From assembly GCA_033557465.1 (NCBI GenBank), contig CM066034.1, positions 988,071,637-988,135,636 on the forward strand: a DNA stretch of 64,000 nt, written 5' to 3'. The translations under genes were made by a program, and so were the position numbers. Under the pieces are notes generated by a model. The model did no database searches. It was given only the letters and a program-made list of their open reading frames with translations, and was not told the origin of the DNA. This DNA comes from Ichthyophis bannanicus (taxonomy: Eukaryota > Chordata > Amphibia > Gymnophiona > Ichthyophiidae). This document shows, one piece after another, positions 52,885-62,536 of the stretch; the stretch's first letter is position 1; each line of letters begins with the position of its first letter.

Positions 52885-53862
52885 AGCAATCACTCAAGAA
52901 TCGGCTGCACAGGCACCATGAGAGGTTCCTTGGGTGGAGACTTGTACTGAAGAATCTCCAGTTCCTCAGTGAGCGAATCTTCCTCCTCCTTGATTTGCAC
53001 TGAGAGGGGCTCTGGCCATATCCTTAACAAAGTTGTGGAAGGCCACATCCTCTGGAAGAGGGTGGTGCCGGGACACAGGAGGAGACGGGTCCGAGGGAAT
53101 ATCTTGATGCCGTTTGGTTTCCGGGGACGCCTCATCATCGGTCTCCCAATCTGAGTCAAGAGGTGACGACAAGTCTGAGGCCCTGCTACTCAAAGTTGAG
53201 GCTGGCGCCGAGTAGCCGGCAGCATCCAGAGGACATGAGATCTGAGTCACAGAAACTGACCAGGGAGGATCAGATGCCTGAGGAACGGGACCGAGACCTC
53301 GACCAGAACCGAGGGCTTACCTGAGGCCAATGGCACTCGGAGCTTGGCTCGGCTCATTGGGGGCATGGTCGTCAGGGCAGATGATGTGGACGAACCAGCC
53401 ATCATTGCCTGCTATAAGACCAGGATAGCAGTGATGTTCTGCTCCAAGGCCACCATTCTGGTTTTCAAGCCAGAAGGCTCCTTAGATTTTAGCGTGGGCA
53501 CCAAGGATCTTGGGCCCAGTGCCAGCACTCTCACGAGTGCGTCCTCGACGAGGACTACGGTCTTGAGGAACTTTACACAGGTCTCTGCCGGCCAAGGAAT
53601 CCTTCGTAAGGACCTTGGTAGGGCGCTTCTCGGAGCTGCCCAAGTCCCTCCGGGCGTTTTTACCGGGTTTCTTCATTGCAACCTCGGCAGACTTAGAGGA
53701 TTTTTTTCTTCTTTCTCTCGGGGTCCGGGATCTTCTCGGAGGAGTCGCCACCGTGGGACTCTGAGGATGCTCAGGCCTCATGGGAAAGTGCTGGGCTTGG
53801 AGCTGGGTGTCGGGGAGGCCGGAACAGCTTTTCCTGCAACTCTGACCTCTTTTTATTGGTCT
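52885..53862 (-). pseudogene. DIRS gag, N-terminal part
   Basis: Minus-strand frames: MRPEHPQSPTVATPPRRSRT, RRKKSSKSAEVAMKK, SSEKRPTKVLTKDSLAGRDL (53781-53482; basic, nucleic-acid binding in character). Then SRASDLSSPLDSDWETDDEA, SPETKRHQDIPSDPSPPVSR (53250-52966), and LSVQIKEEEDSLTEELEILQ, YKSPPKEPLMVPVQPILE (to 52890). A one-base shift separates the last two. The frame is interrupted at 52884 by CR1. Confidence 0.72.
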
Positions 53863-53937
53863 TAAGTGTCATGGTCACAGGAAGTGCTTTCATAGTCTGG
53901 GTCCAGGCGGCAGAGGCAGCAATCATGGGGTGTCTGT

Positions 53938-54245
53938 AAAAGATTTAGGTGTCATTGTGGATTACACGTTGAAACCCTCCACCCAGTGTGCAGCGGTGGC
54001 CAAGAAGGCAAATAGAATGCTAGGAATCATAAGGAAAGGAATGGAAAATAAAATAAAGGATATTAACCCTCCATAGCCCATGTTCCCTGTAAAATAGTTA
54101 TCTCCAAGTTATATTGCCCTGTTCAATGTAATTTCAGTTTGTTCAATGTAAACCGCACTGATGCAGAATAGCGCGGTATATAAGAGAATGTAAATAAATA
54201 AATAAATAAATTATAATGCCTCTGTATCGTATAAATGGGCTGCAT
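53938..54245 (+). mobile_element. CR1 fragment split by an L2-family tail
   Basis: atttaggtgtcattgtggat, cccagtgtgcagcggtggcc and atgctaggaatcataaggaa up to ggatatta (54065), then ttataatgcctctgtatcgt from 54211. Between them lies the insertion described next. 54246-54449 is unassigned A+T-rich sequence. Confidence 0.8.
54066..54210 (+). mobile_element. L2-family 3' tail insertion in CR1
   Basis: Contains cccatgttccctgtaaaata, gttcaatgtaaaccgcactg, gcgcggtatataagagaatg and (aaat)n; a short tta duplication flanks it. The first bases resemble the SINE 3' region at 38770-38790, so a SINE that borrowed the L2 tail is possible. Confidence 0.75.
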
Positions 54246-54449
54246 GGGCTTAATTAGAATGTATTTATTTTATATATATGGAGTCTTTTAATTGTTTTAT
54301 AGTATAATATCTATTTGTTATCTCTGTTATGCTGGAAATAGCTCTGGGTAACTGTAGTAGGAGTGACTAATTGACCAAAATAAATAAAAATAAATACTAG
54401 CCTTTGCTATGGTTCATCACGTTATATTATCTGATCAACTAAATACTTC

Positions 54450-55139
54450 AAGGTGAATAGTGGAATCCCCAGGGACCTGTGCTGGTTCTGCTGCTTTTTA
54501 ACATATTCATAAATGACCTGGAAATGGGGACAACAAGTGTAAATTTGCAGATGATACAAAATTATTCAAAGTTGTTAAAACACAAGAGGATTGTGAACAA
54601 TTGCAAGAGGACCTTGATAAATGGAGACTGGACATTCCAATGGCAAATGAAATTTAATGTGGACAAGTGCAAAGTTATGCATCTAGGAAAGAACAACTCA
54701 AATTATGGTTACACAATGCAAGGTTCCATATTAGGAGCCACCACCCAGGAAAAAGGTTTAGGTGTCATCGTGAATTACACGTTGAAACACTCCACCCAGT
54801 GTGCAGCGGTGGCCAAGAAGGCAAATTAATGCACAGTTACTTGTATAAAGTTACAATGTTATAAATCTCTGTTAATAACTATTATCTGTATAAAGTTAAA
54901 AAATCTCTGTTCCATGTAATGTATACATTAGTATACAAATTTGTTTACTTGTTCCATGTAAACCGCCCCTGATCTCTGGAAGGGGCGGTATAGAAGAAAT
55001 AGATAAATAAATAAAATAAAAAATAAAAATAGAATGCTAGGAATCATAAGGAAAGGAATGCAAAATAAAATAAAGGATATTATAATGACTCTATATCGTA
55101 CCATGGTGTGACTGCACCTTGAATATTGTATGCATTTCT
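54450..55139 (+). mobile_element. CR1 RT-downstream fragment split by an L2-family tail
   Basis: gtggaatccccagggacctg (PQG-VLG box), LLLFNIFINDLEMGTTS, LQMIQNYSKLLKH (FADD decayed), KFNVDKCKVMHLGKNNSNYG, and HSTQCAAVAKKAN to 54826. It continues at 55027 with agaatgctaggaatcataag to ~55139. Confidence 0.8.
54827..55026 (+). mobile_element. L2-family 3' tail insertion in CR1
   Basis: About 200 bp with ttccatgtaaaccgcccctg, ggaaggggcggtatagaaga and (aaat)n, flanked by aaat on both sides. The hairpin taaaccgccc...ggggcggtata is shared by all copies of this tail. Confidence 0.75.
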
Positions 55140-55149
55140 CGTAACATGC

Positions 55150-55540
55150 CTGCCTGGTGTGAAGGTAGCGGACCTCACACACCACCTAGAAAAGGTTTTA
55201 GATAATGCCGGGGATGAGTCTGATGTCTTGCTACATCTTGGTACCAATGACATAGGAAAATGTGGGAGGGAGGTTCTGGAGGCCCAATTTAGGCTTTTAG
55301 GTAGGAAGTTGCGCAGTACCCAAAAAAGACAGGCAGAGCTCTGGAGTCTCAAAGCGTGAATGAAACAATGATGGAAAGAAGAGGGTTTTGGATTCAATAG
55401 GAACTGGGCAACATTCTGGGGAAGGAAGGGGCTTTTCTGAAGGGATGGGTTCCACCTTAACCAGGATGGAACCAGACTGCTGGCATTAATCTTTAAAAAG
55501 GAGAGAGAACAGCTTTTAAACTAGGGAATAGGGAAAAGCC
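55150..55540 (+). pseudogene. CR1 ORF1 fragment with SGNH esterase domain
   Basis: Residues CLPGVKVADLTHHLEKVLDN, ESDVLLHLGTNDIGKCGREV (55220-55275), then in another frame RDGFHLNQDGTRLLALIF (55440-55495). GTND and D-x-x-H are the oxyanion/catalytic blocks of SGNH hydrolases, and an esterase of this type is known in CR1 ORF1. The N-terminal GDS block is lost to 5' truncation, and stops and frame changes break the rest. Confidence 0.75.
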
Positions 55541-55739
55541 AAAGGTCGCCCAAGAGCACATGGTTTGGAAGGATGTATCATGGAAGGATACAGCAAAAGA
55601 GGGAAGTTAGTGCATCCCAACAGAGAGGTTCCAATAACGATAAAAGTAACCAGGATGTCCTTAAGTACAGAGCAAAAAGATTCCAATTTACCCCTATCAA
55701 CTGATAACCATATTAATATGAATAAAATACAACCTCTAA

Positions 55740-56420
55740 AATGCCTGTATGAAAATGCTGGAAGTCTAAAAAAAATAAGATGGGAGAGCTAGAATATATA
55801 GCTCTAAATGAAAGGTTAGATATGATTGGCATTTCAAAGATCTGGCGGAAGGAGGACAACCAATGGAACACTATGATTCCTGGGTACAAACTATATCAAA
55901 ATGATAGGGTAGATCAAATTGATGGAGGGGTTGTGCTCTGTTAGAGAGGGCATTGAGTCATGTAGGATTAAAGTTTTGCAGGAAACAAAATACACTGTAG
56001 AATCTCTATGAATAGAAACTCTATGTAAAAAGGGGAAGGCGATAGTAGTGGGGGTGTACTACCGACAGCCTGGCCAGAATGAACAGCTGGATGATGAAAT
56101 ACTAAGATAAGCTAAAAAAAGTTACAATACAGTAATAATGGGTGATTTCAATTACTCCAGAATCAACTGGATCAGTGTTACGGCAGGACGTGCTAGGGAG
56201 ATAAAGTTTCTAGATGAAATAAATGACCATTTCTTGGAACAGCTGGTTCATGAATCGACAAGAGGGCAAGCTATTTTGGACCTAGTCCTTAGTGGAACAC
56301 AGGATTTGGTGCAAGAGATAGGGAAGTTGGGGCCACTTGACAATAATGATCATAGCATGATTACATTTGATTTAATAAATGGAAGCAGAACAGCAAGGAA
56401 ATCAACAATACTTTGAACTT
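55740..56420 (+). pseudogene. CR1 ORF2 APE endonuclease
   Basis: Motifs YENAGSLKKIRWES (55752-55792), RLDMIGISKIW-KEDNQWNT, IPGYKLYQNDRVDQIDGGV, VVGVYYRQPGQNEQLDDEIL, then the 92-codon open part MGDFNYSRINWISVTAGRAR, KFLDEINDHFLEQLVHESTR, AILDLVLSG, and LDNNDHSMITFDL, with N in place of S in the SDH box. There are stops near 55790 and 56108. It is cut by the L2 insertion at 56420. Confidence 0.8.
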
Positions 56421-57080
56421 ATCCATTCCTTAATCACCTCCCGTCTGGACTACTATAACTTACTCCTTGCTGGTCTCCCTTTGAATCATCTCTCTCCCCG
56501 TCAGTCTGTTCAACACTAATATTCCACCAACCTTGTCATGCTCATATTACCCCTCTTCTCAAGTCACTTCATTGGCTCCCTATCCGTTTCCGCATCCAGT
56601 TCAAACTTTTCCTGCTGACCTATAAGTGCATTCACTCTGCAGCTCCTCACTTCCTTTCCTCTCTTATCTCCCCCCTTGGGAGCTTCGCTACACCCCCCCC
56701 CCCTTGGGAACTCCGCTTTTCTGGCATATTGCTTCTATCTGTGCCCTTCTTTTCTATTGCTAACTGCAGACTTCACTCCTTTCACCTTGCTGCACCTTTC
56801 GCCTGGAACAAACTACCTGAGTTGTACGTCAGGTACCTTCTCTGACCTTCTTCAAATCCAGGCTGAAAACTCACCTCTTCGCTGCTGTTTTCGGATCTTG
56901 ACTCACTTGATCTTCATGTGTTTCTTTACCATTCCCCCTAGATGTAGCCCTGTCTACACCTACTGTGTTGTCCGTCTTGACTAGATTGTAAGCTCTGAAT
57001 AGCAGGGACTGTCTCTTACATGTTTCTGCAGCGCTGTGTATATCTTGCAGTGCTATACAAATGCTCAGTAGTAGTAGTTT
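56421..57080 (+). mobile_element. L2-clade LINE 3' end inserted in CR1
   Basis: Reads SLITSRLDYYNLLLAGLPL, ITPLLKSLHWLPIRFRIQFK in frames around 56430-56620, the C-terminal block TLLHLSPGTNYLSCTSGTFS at ~56790, then a tail agattgtaagctctgaatag, agcagggactgtct and (tagtag)n. An aactt target duplication flanks it (56416-56420, 57081-57085). Same family as the minus-strand copies at 19272 and 21181. Confidence 0.78.
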
Positions 57081-58880
57081 AACTTTCAAAAGGGAGACTA
57101 TGATAAACTGAGGAAAATAATTAAAAAAAAAACTAAAAGGAGTAACTGCAAAGGTTAAAGATTTACATCAAGCATGGGCATTGTTTAAAAATACTATCTT
57201 AGAAGCCCAGACCAGATGTATTGCACACTTTAAGAAAAGTGGAAGGAAGGCCAAAAAACTGCCAGCATTGTAGCCAAAAATCATCTTTCGGGAAATGGAA
57301 AAAGGAGCCAAATGATGAAAATGGGAAACATAAGCACTGGCATGTTAGATGCAAGGCATTGATAAGTCAGACAAAGAGAGAATTTGAAATGAAGCTTGCC
57401 ATGGAAGCAAAAACTCATAATAACGTTTACAAGTATATTCGTAGCAAAAAAACCTGTGAGAGAGTCAGTTGGACCATTGAATGATAGAGGGGTAAAAGGG
57501 GCACTAAGAGAGGACAAGGCCATAGTGCAGAGACTGAATGAATTCTTTGCTTTGGTCTTTGCTGAAGAAAATGTAGGGAAGTTACCCATGCCTGACATGG
57601 TATTTAAAGATGATATATTGGAAGAATTTAAAGAAATAGTGATAAACCAGGAAGATGTATTACAAGTATTTGATAAACTGAAAAGTAGTAAATCATCTGG
57701 ACCAGATGGTATACATCCGAGGGTATTGAAAGAACTGAAATAAACTATTGCAGATCTACTATTAGTAATCTGTGAACTATCATTAAAATCATCTGTAGTA
57801 CCTGAAGACTGGAAAACGGTCAATGTGATGCCAATTTGGCTTGGGATGGGTGGAGGAGGGATGGTATGGGTATTATGAAAAAGAATTGAAGCCACACCTG
57901 TGGTTGTACTTGCACTATTTGCAGTCCTGTACTCTGCATTGTACTGTTTCAATTTGTGTGCCTTTGTTTGGTATTTAATAAAGTTTTCCATCCTAAAACA
58001 TGATTCCAGGGGTGAACTGCAGACTGGTGAACCTGACATCAGTACTGGGCAAAATGGTAGAAATCATTATAAAGAATAAAATTACTGAACATGTAGATAG
58101 TCATGATTTAATGGGAGAAAGTCAACCTGGATTTAGCCAAGGAAAGTCTTGTCTTACTAATCTATTATACTTTATGAAGGTGTGAATAAACAGGTAGATA
58201 AAGGTGAGCCGGTCGATATAATGCATCTAGATTTTCAGAAAGCCTTTGACAAGGTCCCTCATGAGAGACTCTTGGTGAAATTAAAAAGTCATAGGATTGG
58301 AGGCAGTGCACTATTGTGGATCAGGAACTAGTTAAAATATAGAAAGCAGAGAGTAGAGCTAAATGGCCAGTTTTCTCAATGGAGAAAGGTGAATTGTGGA
58401 ATACTCTAGGGATCTGTGCTGGGCCCACTGCTTTTTAACATAGTCATAAATGACCTGGAAATAGGAATAACGAGTGAAGTGATCAAATTTGCAGATGACA
58501 CAAAATTATCGAAAGTTATTAAGACACAAGAGGATTGTGAAAAATTGCAAGAGGACCTTGATAAATTGAAAGACTGGATGTCTAAATGGCAGATGAAATT
58601 AAGAGTGGACAAGTGCACTTAGGGAAGAACAACTTAAACTATGGGTACACAATGCAAGATCCCACTTTAGGAACCACCACCCAGGAAAAGGATTTAGGCT
58701 TCATCGTGGATAATGCATTGAAACCCTCCACCCAGTGTGCAGCAGCAGCAGCCAAGAAAGCAAAGAGAATGCTAGGAATCATAAGGAAAGGAATGGGAAA
58801 CAAAACCAAGGATATTATCATGCCTCTGTATCGTTCCATGGTGCTCGAATATTGTGTGCAATTCTGGTCATCATATCTTA
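57081..58880 (+). pseudogene. CR1 ORF2 linker and reverse transcriptase
   Basis: Linker: NFQKGDYDKLRKIIKKKTKR, FKKSGRKAKKLPA, SQTKREFEMKLAMEAKTHNN, VYKYIRSKK. Then LNEFFALVFAEENVGKLPMP and [20 protein letters not shown] (57396-57743), a stop, and the 164-bp insertion. RT resumes: NLTSVLGKMVEIIIKNKITE (58025-58090), [59 protein letters not shown] (58416-58622), and LGTTTQEKDLGFIVDNALKP. Stops or frameshifts occur near 57740, 58185 and 58620. All RT motifs are present. Confidence 0.85.
57838..58001 (+). mobile_element. 164-bp insertion in CR1 RT, possibly an L1-type 3' end
   Basis: CR1 stops at gatgccaattt and resumes at gattccaggggtgaactgca. The insert ends ttaataaagttttccatcc, a poly-A-signal-bearing tail reminiscent of L1 3' ends. 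No coding. Source family uncertain. Confidence 0.5.
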
Positions 58881-61147
58881 TAAATTTATTTATTTATTTA
58901 TTTAACATTTCTTCTATACCGCACTCTTACCATCAGCGCGGTTTACATCGAACATAACATATACATACAGGAAACTGTGGTCTATTTTACATTTAACAGG
59001 AGTTGAAACTTGGAAGAACAGGGGTAAACTATTTACAATTATTCACATAGTCGAAACTCTCTGGTTATGTAGATGGTGGGTGTTTTTGCTTGTGAAAAAT
59101 CTAAACTGGAAAGTAACTTGAAAATAGGTAGTGCTTGAGTTTTTTTCTGAATTGGGTTAAGCTAGTTATAGCTCTAAGGTCTGGAAGGAGGGTGTTCCAT
59201 GTTTTTGGGGCATATATGCTGAAGGCTCTTTTCGATGTTGCTTTTGTGCATCTCACTATCTCTTTCGGGACCATTAGAGTGTTTATTGCTGTGGATCTCC
59301 TGATTCTATTGGGGGGTGGAGTGCGTATTAGTTCAGTGATGGATGTGGGTGACTGGATGTTCAATACTTTGAAAGTTGTGATTATGATCTTATATTGTAT
59401 TCTGGCGTTGATCTGTAACCAGTCTAGTCTTTTGAGGATTGGTGTGATGTGGTCTGTCTTCGATATTCCTTCGAGTACTCTGGTGGCTGTATTCATTGCC
59501 AGTTGGAGAGGGTTTAAGGTTGCTTGTGGGAGTCCATGTAGAATTGCATTTGAGAAATCGAGGTATGGCATCACCAGGGCTTGGTAGATGGTTCTGAAGT
59601 CCGTGGGTTCAAGTAATGGTCGTAAATGACAGAGTGTTCGTATTTTGTGGTATATCAATTTTGTTGTATTCTTTATGTGTGTTTTCATGTCTAAGTGATG
59701 GTCAAGGGTGATGCCTAGGTATCGAATAGTGGGTTTAACTGTCAGTTCTGTGTCCTTTATCTTTAATGTGGCTGGGGGTATGAAGTTCTGGTTCTTCGTG
59801 ATGAACATTACGTCGGTCTTGTTGTGGTTGATTCGTAAGTTCTGTGTGATGAGCCACTCTTCAACTGCCTCGAAGCATCTCACCAGAGGGGAAAGATCGA
59901 GTTGGTTGATAGCGAATGGCATATACAGGAGAATGTCGTCTGCATAAGCTAAGCAGGCAATATTAAAAGAGCGGATTAGGTCACAAATCGGTTGAATGTA
60001 TATGTTGAACATTAATGCTGAAAGTGAGGATCCTTGAGGTACACCCTGTTCTTGTAGAAATAGGTCTGATGTTGTGGCACCGATCCTCACTTGTTGCCAT
60101 CGGTTAGACAGGTATGACTTACACCAGTTCAGCGCCGAGTCATGGATTCCTTTTTCCTTGAGACGATTGATCAGTATTTGGTGATTTACAGAGTGGAACG
60201 CAGCCGAGATGTCCATGAAAATAAGGATGAAGCCTTGCCGGGTGTCATCTATTCCTGTGATTAGAGTATTGAAGAGGGTAATAAGGAGGGTCTCCACGCC
60301 ATGTGCTTCTCTGAAACCATGTTGGGACGGGTCAAGCGGTGCTTCAGTGTGTATGTGCTGCTGAATTTGGTGTTGAACTACCTTTTCAATTATTTTGGCT
60401 AACAATGGGATGCTGGATATTGGTCTGTACGATTCTACTCTTAGTGGATCCAATTTGTTGTTCTTCAATAGTGGTCTAATAGAGGTGTGTTTTAGACTTT
60501 GAGGAAAGGTTCCCGTTGCAAATGATTGATCTAAGATTTTATTTAGGAAGTGGCTTAGTTCACAGCGAAGTTCTCTTATCCAGGAGGCTGGGCAGGGATC
60601 GTTTGGAGCAGTAGTGGCGTTGATAGATGCAATGATGTTTTCGATCTCCTTGGGTGGTATCGTGCTAAATTTGGTCAATGTAGCTGGTTGCGACAGCTTG
60701 GGTATGATAGGGGGGTCAGTGGGACAATGGATTTTAGCTGTTTGCGTCATCTTTGATTTTAGATAGCTAGCGTAGTCCTGAGGGTGTATAGTTTGTGTTT
60801 GTTGTGGGTTTGGTTCACATGCCAATGATTTTACGATGTTGAACAAGTCATGGTGTTTATTTACCGATCGCTTCAGGAGGCTTGTATGGAATTGTTTCCT
60901 TCTCTCTGCTATTTCTTGGCGATGTTTTTTTAGGTGTGAGCAGTATGCCGTATAAGCTTCAGTAGAACGGGATAGGCGCCAGCGCCTCTCGAGCCTGCGA
61001 AGATGGAGAAGTGATGCCCTTAACTCGTTTGAGTACCACGTTACATGAGCTCGGTGGCTGGTCCTTTTAAACGTGTCCGGTAGTTGTGAGCTGAATCTCA
61101 GGGTATTATCCCATGTGTTAATCAAGTCATCTAGATCAGGTTTAATG
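58881..61147 (-). mobile_element. L2-clade LINE, 5'-truncated, with an open reading frame
   Basis: A 2.27-kb minus-strand insertion in CR1. Host CR1 stops at tcatatctta (58880) and resumes at gatatagcagaattag (61147). The 3' tail (plus strand 58881-59100) carries (ttta)n, cttctataccgcactcttac and gcggtttacat, matching the tail copies elsewhere. The coding part is uninterrupted from the 5' truncation to its stop, making this probably one of the youngest insertions here. No clear target duplication. Confidence 0.85.
59101..61146 (-). CDS. L2 LINE ORF2, reverse transcriptase and C-terminal domain (5'-truncated, uninterrupted)
   Basis: About 680 codons remain open up to the truncation point (IKPDLDDLINTWDNTLRF at the start; no ATG, so the true start is lost). 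Domain order: linker (WYSNELRASLLHLRRLERRW, HKHHDL-type), RT motifs SYRPISSIPLLAKIIEKVV, PSQHGFREAHGVETLLITLF, ILIFMDISAAFHSVNHQILI (catalytic Asp), LQEQGVPQGSSLSALMFNIY, ACLAYADDILLY (catalytic Asp pair), LRINHNKTDVMFITK, TIRYLGITLDHHLDM. The C-terminal part has RPLLEPTDFRTIYQALVMPY, NPLQLAMNTATRVLEG, WLQINARIQYKIIITTFKVL and AFSIYAPKTWNTLLPDLRAI, ending FSSYFPV. All catalytic Asp residues are intact. The endonuclease is missing, so the copy cannot retrotranspose by itself. The tail-only copies at 35577, 43405, 54066 and 54827 are its relatives. Confidence 0.88.
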   Translation of the reverse strand: MKPDLDDLINTWDNTLRFSSQLPDTFKRTSHRAHVTWYSNELRASLLHLRRLERRWRLSRSTEAYTAYCSHLKKHRQEIAERRKQFHTSLLKRSVNKHHDLFNIVKSLACEPNPQQTQTIHPQDYASYLKSKMTQTAKIHCPTDPPIIPKLSQPATLTKFSTIPPKEIENIIASINATTAPNDPCPASWIRELRCELSHFLNKILDQSFATGTFPQSLKHTSIRPLLKNNKLDPLRVESYRPISSIPLLAKIIEKVVQHQIQQHIHTEAPLDPSQHGFREAHGVETLLITLFNTLITGIDDTRQGFILIFMDISAAFHSVNHQILINRLKEKGIHDSALNWCKSYLSNRWQQVRIGATTSDLFLQEQGVPQGSSLSALMFNIYIQPICDLIRSFNIACLAYADDILLYMPFAINQLDLSPLVRCFEAVEEWLITQNLRINHNKTDVMFITKNQNFIPPATLKIKDTELTVKPTIRYLGITLDHHLDMKTHIKNTTKLIYHKIRTLCHLRPLLEPTDFRTIYQALVMPYLDFSNAILHGLPQATLNPLQLAMNTATRVLEGISKTDHITPILKRLDWLQINARIQYKIIITTFKVLNIQSPTSITELIRTPPPNRIRRSTAINTLMVPKEIVRCTKATSKRAFSIYAPKTWNTLLPDLRAITSLTQFRKKLKHYLFSSYFPV

Positions 61148-61720
61148 ATATAGCAGAATTAGATAAGGTACAGAGAAGAGCCACCAGAATGTTAAAGGGG
61201 ATGGAAGGATACCCCTATGAGGAAAGGCTTAAAGGGTACAGCTCTTCAACTAGGAAAAGAGACAGTTAAGGGAAGATATGATAGAGTTCTAGAAATTAAT
61301 GAATGGAGCGAGGCGGGTAAATGTAGATTGGTTGTTTACTCCTTCAAAAAGTCAAAAGACTAGGGGACACTCAATGAAGCTACAATGTAGCCTGTTTAGG
61401 ACTAATAAGAGAAAATATTTTTTCACTCAACGAGTAATCAAATTCTGTAATTCGTTATTGGAGGATGTAGTAAAAGCTATTAGTGCAGCTGGGTATAAAA
61501 AAGGGTTGGACATGTTCCTGGAGGAAAAGCCCTTAAACCATTATTAAAGAGGATCAGGAAAATCCACTGCTTACCCCAGGATAAGCATTGTGGAATCTGT
61601 ATACCTTTTTTGGGAACCTGCCAGGTACTTGTGACCTGGAATGGGCACTTTTGGAAACAGGATACTGGGCTTAATGGATCTTGTTCTGACCCAGTATGGC
61701 ATTTCTTATGTTATATATAA
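61148..61720 (+). mobile_element. CR1 C-terminus and 3' tail (continuation of the 55140 copy)
   Basis: Resumes with ELDKVQRRATRMLKGMEGYP-like codons, then an open C-terminal piece (61299-61547): VNVDWLFTPSKSQKTRGHSM, LFRTNKRKYFFTQRVIKFCN and FLEEKPLNHY-stop. The tail ggatactgggcttaatggat and gcatttcttatgttat is cut short by one octamer. Confidence 0.82.
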
Positions 61721-61724
61721 AATA

Positions 61725-62536
61725 TTAAATATAGACAATTGCAGGGCTTATGAGGGAAGGAGGAGGCATTGTAGGATAAACAGGAAAGCGGAAATCGAGA
61801 ATTCATGTGCATTGGTGTGTTATACAGACCTCATTCACAGGCAGAAGAACTGGGCAGAGATTTAATTAAAGCCTTTCACAATATTGCTGTGAAAGGAGTA
61901 CTACTGATATTAAATATGCTGGATGTTTGGAACATCTCTGGTATGGTGTCATCTAGAAGTAAGGAGATCATAGATTCTCTACAGGGAGAACTATTCTGGC
62001 AACTGGTAATAGAACCCACATATGAGGGGGCCACACTGGACCTGGTGCTTACCAATTGGGAGAATGTTTCTGTTATAGTGGGTGATCATCTTGAATCCAG
62101 TGTTCAACAGAAGATGTGGTTCAATATTAGGACTAGGGCTGCTAAAGTCCATTCAAAAGTGAGGATCCTAGACTTCTGGAAAACTAACTTTGCCAAGGTG
62201 GGACAATATATCAAGGAGTTGTTAGCAGGATGGGAAGAGCTGGAGGATGTAGAAAAGCAGTGGGCAAAACAAAAAGGGGGCATTTTAAGGGCAACAAACT
62301 TTTTGTTATGAAAATAAATACTGTAAAAGCAAAAGGAGGCCACTATGATTCTCAAAAGAAGTAGCTAAAAAGGTGAAGAAAAAGAAGATGGCCTTCATAA
62401 ACTACCAGAGATTAGAGAAAGAGGAAGACAGCCATCAATATTTGGAAAAACCTAGAGAAGCTAGGAAAGTAGTCAAGAAAGCAAAGATACAAATAGAAGA
62501 AAAAATAGCCAATGCAGTAAAATGGGGGGACAAGAC
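61725..62536 (+). mobile_element. CR1-type LINE, APE endonuclease to linker, second subfamily
   Basis: Open frame 61805-62311 contains CIGVLYRPHSQAEELGRDLI, ARYLGGD-equivalent decayed, EPTYEGATLDLVLTNWENVS (the LDLVLTN box at ~62040), VGDHLESS (SDH box decayed to V-QQK), and VRILDFWKTNFAKVGQYIKE. The following 62340-62530 is a Lys/Glu-rich linker (RLEKEEDSHQYLEKPREARK). It belongs to the same subfamily as 36868-38140, judged by style rather than overlap. It breaks at 62536 where the main CR1 family begins. Confidence 0.65.
61805..62311 (+). pseudogene. CR1-type APE endonuclease remnant
   Basis: 168 codons open, but the catalytic GDFN is replaced (LLILNMLDVWN), so nuclease activity is lost. 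Confidence 0.6.

Larger units (their letters stand above)
44349..53938 (-). mobile_element. DIRS-type tyrosine-recombinase retrotransposon with nested insertions
   Basis: Minus-strand order from 53938: gag, (CR1 + L1-C insertion), gag C-terminus, RT, RNase H, tyrosine recombinase, (L2 insertion in the middle), then the terminal inverted-repeat region at 44349-44700. DIRS elements integrate through a circular intermediate by tyrosine recombinase, have inverted rather than direct terminal repeats, and leave no target duplication. Without insertions it would be about 5.2 kb, a normal length. The recombinase and RT both carry damaging changes. Confidence 0.88.
55140..61720 (+). mobile_element. 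Near full-length CR1 LINE split by three insertions
   Basis: CR1 order: ORF1 esterase piece (55150-55540), ORF2 APE (55740-56420), pre-RT and RT (57081-58880), C-terminus and 3' tail (61148-61720). Foreign segments: an L2 3' end (56421-57080, aactt duplication), a 164-bp piece (57838-58001), and a minus-strand L2 (58881-61147). Removing these leaves ~3.5 kb of colinear CR1, by far the most complete in the window; only the start of ORF1 is missing. Confidence 0.88.

Noticed and set aside
55200..55540. Host SGNH esterase exon
   Set aside because: It is followed in order by CR1 APE and RT, and CR1 ORF1 is known to encode such an esterase.
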